Shown: piece by piece, positions 5,354-7,524 of the stretch
Layout of the letters: every line of letters starts with the position of its first letter
How positions within the stretch are numbered: the stretch's first letter is position 1
Origin: Euryarchaeota archaeon UBA59
Lineage (GTDB): Archaea > Thermoplasmatota > Poseidoniia > Poseidoniales > Thalassarchaeaceae
Length of the DNA stretch: 7,524 bases
Reading direction: 5' to 3'
Assembly: GCA_002505495.1 (NCBI GenBank)
Contig: DAVI01000032.1
Span: 1-7,524 of the forward strand
The notes under the pieces: generated by a model
The model's database searches: none
Seen by the model: only the letters and a program-made list of their open reading frames with translations
What the model was told of the DNA's origin: nothing
Made by a program: the position numbers and the translations under genes

Positions 5354-6253
5354 ATGGCGAAATTGAAGATTAAGATACTGGATGAAGACGACAATTCGTT
5401 GCGCCTGCACTTTTCAGGCACAGACCGAGCGTTTCTCAACGCGCTCCGCAGAACCATGATTTCGGATGTCCCAAAGTTCGCCATCGACCAGATGCGAATC
5501 GAGTTGGGTTTGTTCAAGGACGAAGCGACGGGTGAGTTGTACGAGTCCAATTCCGGAATCGCAGACGAACAGGTGGCACACCGCTTCGCAATGATACCCA
5601 TTCCGACCTTCCATGACGAGTTCCACTTTCAGGACGAGTGCCCGGACTGTTCCACCCTAGTGGAGGAGCAGCGGGGTTGCCCGGCATGCCAGATCATCTA
5701 CACGGTTAGTGAGAGGGGTACCAAAGAGGGTCATGTGGTGACCGCATCGAACATGAATGTCATCGGCGACCGCAAGTTGGACATCCCTGAGACCTTCGGA
5801 AACATCCCACTTACCAAGTTGTTCGAGGGACAAGTGCTGCACGCCTACTTCTACGCCGTGATGGGCCGTGGTCGCGACCACTCGAAGTACTCCCCAGTTG
5901 CCGGTGTCACCTTCCGTTCACGCCAAATCGGTGTGATGAATGTGAAGACCCGCTCAAAGTTGCTCTTCGACCTCGATTTGAACATCGTCGCCAAGGACTT
6001 CGGAAAGGATGGCAAGATGACAGACATAGACAAGGTTGACCTGCTCCGTGATGACCTTCAGCACGCTGGAGATGCTACTGAGTTGCAGTCAGCATTCAAG
6101 GACGCTATCACTCTGCAAGATGTTCCGGGCGAGTTCATCATGAAGTTCCAGACTGATGGTTCGATGTCTGCACGCACCTGTCTTGAGAGAGCCTTTTCAG
6201 AGTTGGCTGGCCGCTTCTCGGCAATATCCGCCGATCTGGATGAAGCACTTTGA
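5354..6253 (+). CDS. rpoD: DNA-directed RNA polymerase subunit D (Rpo3)
   Basis: Subunit D is the archaeal counterpart of eukaryotic Rpb3 and the bacterial alpha N-terminal domain. It pairs with subunit L to start polymerase assembly. The 299-residue product has the alpha-like motif NALRRTMISDVPKFAID (29-45) near the N-terminus and continues through the inserted domain and the C-terminal half of the dimerisation domain (GEFIMKFQTDGSMSARTCLE). Cysteines 96, 99, 109 and 112 form a CPDC-x9-CPAC pattern in the inserted domain, at the place of the zinc site of eukaryotic Rpb3. The region after KYSPV (about 178-240), where some archaeal D subunits carry a [4Fe-4S] ferredoxin-like domain, has no cysteine here, so that cluster is absent. 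It is somewhat longer than the ~260 residues common in archaea. A GTG at 5345 is an alternative start. It lies downstream of three r-protein genes, as rpoA does in bacteria. Confidence 0.95.
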   Translation: MAKLKIKILDEDDNSLRLHFSGTDRAFLNALRRTMISDVPKFAIDQMRIELGLFKDEATGELYESNSGIADEQVAHRFAMIPIPTFHDEFHFQDECPDCSTLVEEQRGCPACQIIYTVSERGTKEGHVVTASNMNVIGDRKLDIPETFGNIPLTKLFEGQVLHAYFYAVMGRGRDHSKYSPVAGVTFRSRQIGVMNVKTRSKLLFDLDLNIVAKDFGKDGKMTDIDKVDLLRDDLQHAGDATELQSAFKDAITLQDVPGEFIMKFQTDGSMSARTCLERAFSELAGRFSAISADLDEAL

Positions 6254-6299
6254 GTGTGAGCGAACCACTCATCAGCCTCACAGCCAGTGGGTGTGACAG

Positions 6300-7310
6300 A
6301 TGTCGAGCCGCGAAGAGGGTCTAGCCGGACCGACTGAACTGGTCGGTGACGCATCCGCGTCGGGCCACATCACACTCCTGTTCACTGTTCAGGCCGATTC
6401 TCCCGAACCGCTACTGCAAGGGAGCCGTGGTGCTGGCCTATGCATCGATTCAGACCAGCCTGTGTGTGAGGTGCACGCGATAGCGACTCCCGGAGAAGGC
6501 TGTGTTGTAGCAACTGGCGACTTTGCGGATGGTCGATTGCATTCAACAGTCATCGAAGAGCTGACTCTTCTCATCCCCGAGATTGGTGATTACGACTGGT
6601 CGTTTGAGCAGGTGTGCAGACTGCCCACACAACAGGGATTCGGACTATCCGCAGCGGGTGCACTCTCAGCAGCGATGGCTGCGCAACGTGCCTTGGGCTT
6701 GGACGAAGAGGATTCGAGAGTTCGTTCTTTTCACATCGCCCATCTCGTCGAGCGTCGTCTATCCGGAGGTCTTGGAGACATTGCAGCACTTTGGGCCGGA
6801 GGTGTAGACCTGCGAAGGGAGCCGGGCTGCCCCGATTTCGGAGAATCGGCAGAACTCGGTGGACCGGGTCTGGTCGATAGTTGGCACGAGGAAATCAGCA
6901 TGATTCTCGCTTGGCGTGAAACAGCGGCTCGCCACACATCATCATACATCGACGACCCAGAATGGAAGCAGAGAATCACCGAGAGCGCCGAAGGGCTGCT
7001 CCCCACTTTGATGGAGGGTGACTGGAATTCGAGTCGCTGGGCGGAATTACTGGCCGCCGCAACAGAGTTCGCGGAATTGTCGGGACTCTCAACTGATGCA
7101 AACCGCTCCGAACTTCTTGAGCGGGCAGAGCGCAGCTCTTCGGGCCACCAGGTTTCCTGTCATCTGTGCATGCTCGGCGAGAGCGTCGTCATTCTGCCTC
7201 CTCTCAACGCTCCACTGAGTGAGGCATCTATCGTAGAAATCAGCAGTCGCTTGAGACAGGAAGGGCTCCACTGCGCGGTTGCCACGCTCTCTTCGGACAG
7301 CCTCCGCTGA
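6300..7310 (+). CDS. pantoate kinase (GHMP kinase family), archaeal CoA biosynthesis
   Basis: Pantoate kinase phosphorylates pantoate with ATP to 4-phosphopantoate, which archaea then couple to beta-alanine; this replaces the bacterial order of pantothenate synthetase and pantothenate kinase. The 336-residue product has SGHITLLF (21-28) in place of the bacterial kinase start, GSRGAGLCI (41-49), the GHMP ATP-binding motif LPTQQGFGLSAAGALSAA (108-125), an IAHLVE helix (146-151) and SGGLGDIAALWAGGVDLRRE (155-174), all in the order seen in archaeal pantoate kinases. ATG 6300 is the start because an in-frame TGA lies at 6294-6296; GGTG at 6290-6293 is a weak ribosome-binding site. The gene follows rpoD after 46 bases on the same strand, so it is probably cotranscribed with the r-protein genes. 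The C-terminal third is less recognisable. Another GHMP kinase of small-molecule metabolism is the main alternative. Confidence 0.85.
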   Translation: MSSREEGLAGPTELVGDASASGHITLLFTVQADSPEPLLQGSRGAGLCIDSDQPVCEVHAIATPGEGCVVATGDFADGRLHSTVIEELTLLIPEIGDYDWSFEQVCRLPTQQGFGLSAAGALSAAMAAQRALGLDEEDSRVRSFHIAHLVERRLSGGLGDIAALWAGGVDLRREPGCPDFGESAELGGPGLVDSWHEEISMILAWRETAARHTSSYIDDPEWKQRITESAEGLLPTLMEGDWNSSRWAELLAAATEFAELSGLSTDANRSELLERAERSSSGHQVSCHLCMLGESVVILPPLNAPLSEASIVEISSRLRQEGLHCAVATLSSDSLR

Positions 7311-7344
7311 TTCCAGAGGACGCTTCTCCTCGCTGCGGAAGGGT

Positions 7345-7524
7345 TCAGTCTCCGTTTTCCTCAAACAGCCGTGAGAGGTCAAGCGGCGAGGCATCGAGTA
7401 GAAGAGCTCCTTCGATTTTCAACCCATCACAGAATCCGTGACGGTAGACCACGGCACCGGTCCCCCACTCGTCGACATATCGCTTGACCTGCTTCTTCGT
7501 CTTCTTACGCGGGAAGGAGAGGTT
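7345..7524 (-). CDS. C-terminal fragment of an unrecognised protein (5' end outside window)
   Basis: The - strand is open from the right edge of the window to a stop whose complement is TCA at 7345-7347, giving 59 codons. The fragment begins NLSFPRKKTKKQVKRYVDEW, then GTGAVVYRHGFCDGLKIEGA, and ends LLLDASPLDLSRLFEENGD. The lysine-rich beginning followed by an alternating hydrophobic stretch reads like real protein rather than a shadow frame, and there is no competing + strand gene. I do not recognise the family. It converges on the pantoate kinase gene with 34 bases between the two stops; no hairpin terminator is evident in that gap, and a short T-run on the + strand (7355-7358) lies just inside this gene. 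Confidence 0.65.
   Translation of the reverse strand, partial: NLSFPRKKTKKQVKRYVDEWGTGAVVYRHGFCDGLKIEGALLLDASPLDLSRLFEENGD

Noticed and set aside
1..7524. CRISPR arrays, insertion sequences, attachment sites or long direct repeats
   Set aside because: No regularly spaced repeats, transposase motifs or terminal inverted repeats were found; the region looks like ordinary chromosomal core.

Overview
The window comes from an archaeal chromosome. The evidence is a run of archaeal-type information-processing genes (uS13, uS4, uS11 and RNA polymerase subunit D) followed by pantoate kinase, which belongs to the archaeal route to coenzyme A. Shine-Dalgarno sequences match the archaeal 16S rRNA tail (GGAGGTGA-like). 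The moderately GC-rich sequence, the acidic protein extensions and the r-protein operon cut short after rpoD would fit an uncultured marine euryarchaeon such as Marine Group II (Poseidoniales). That placement is inference, because no marker was compared with a database.

Left part (1-3592): three genes on the + strand. The first is the 3' part of a polytopic membrane protein running in from the left edge. After a 109-base gap with T-runs and a perfect 6-bp hairpin comes a single-pass membrane-anchored protein. Its C-terminal ~100 residues read as a divergent FKBP-type peptidyl-prolyl isomerase domain facing the outside of the cell. The third gene is a class I SAM-dependent methyltransferase resembling the 'THUMP-like' methyltransferase family.

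Middle (3593-3811): a 219-base gap without a convincing gene. Its last ~57 bases fold on paper into four consecutive small hairpins ending just before the rps13 start codon, which has no good Shine-Dalgarno sequence. This is the best candidate for an undescribed regulatory element here, because the operon it leads is the archaeal counterpart of the bacterial alpha operon (rpsM-rpsK-rpsD-rpoA), which is controlled by S4 binding to its own leader.

Right part (3812-7310): rps13, rps4, rps11 and rpoD are packed with an 11-base gap, a 1-base overlap and a 5-base gap. Pantoate kinase follows 46 bases later. The first four make 30S head/body proteins and the RNA polymerase assembly platform; the fifth feeds coenzyme A synthesis. 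In many archaea rpoD is followed by rpl18e, rpl13 and rps9, so the operon appears rearranged here.

Right edge (7345-7524): a 59-residue C-terminal fragment of an unrecognised gene on the - strand, convergent with the operon.
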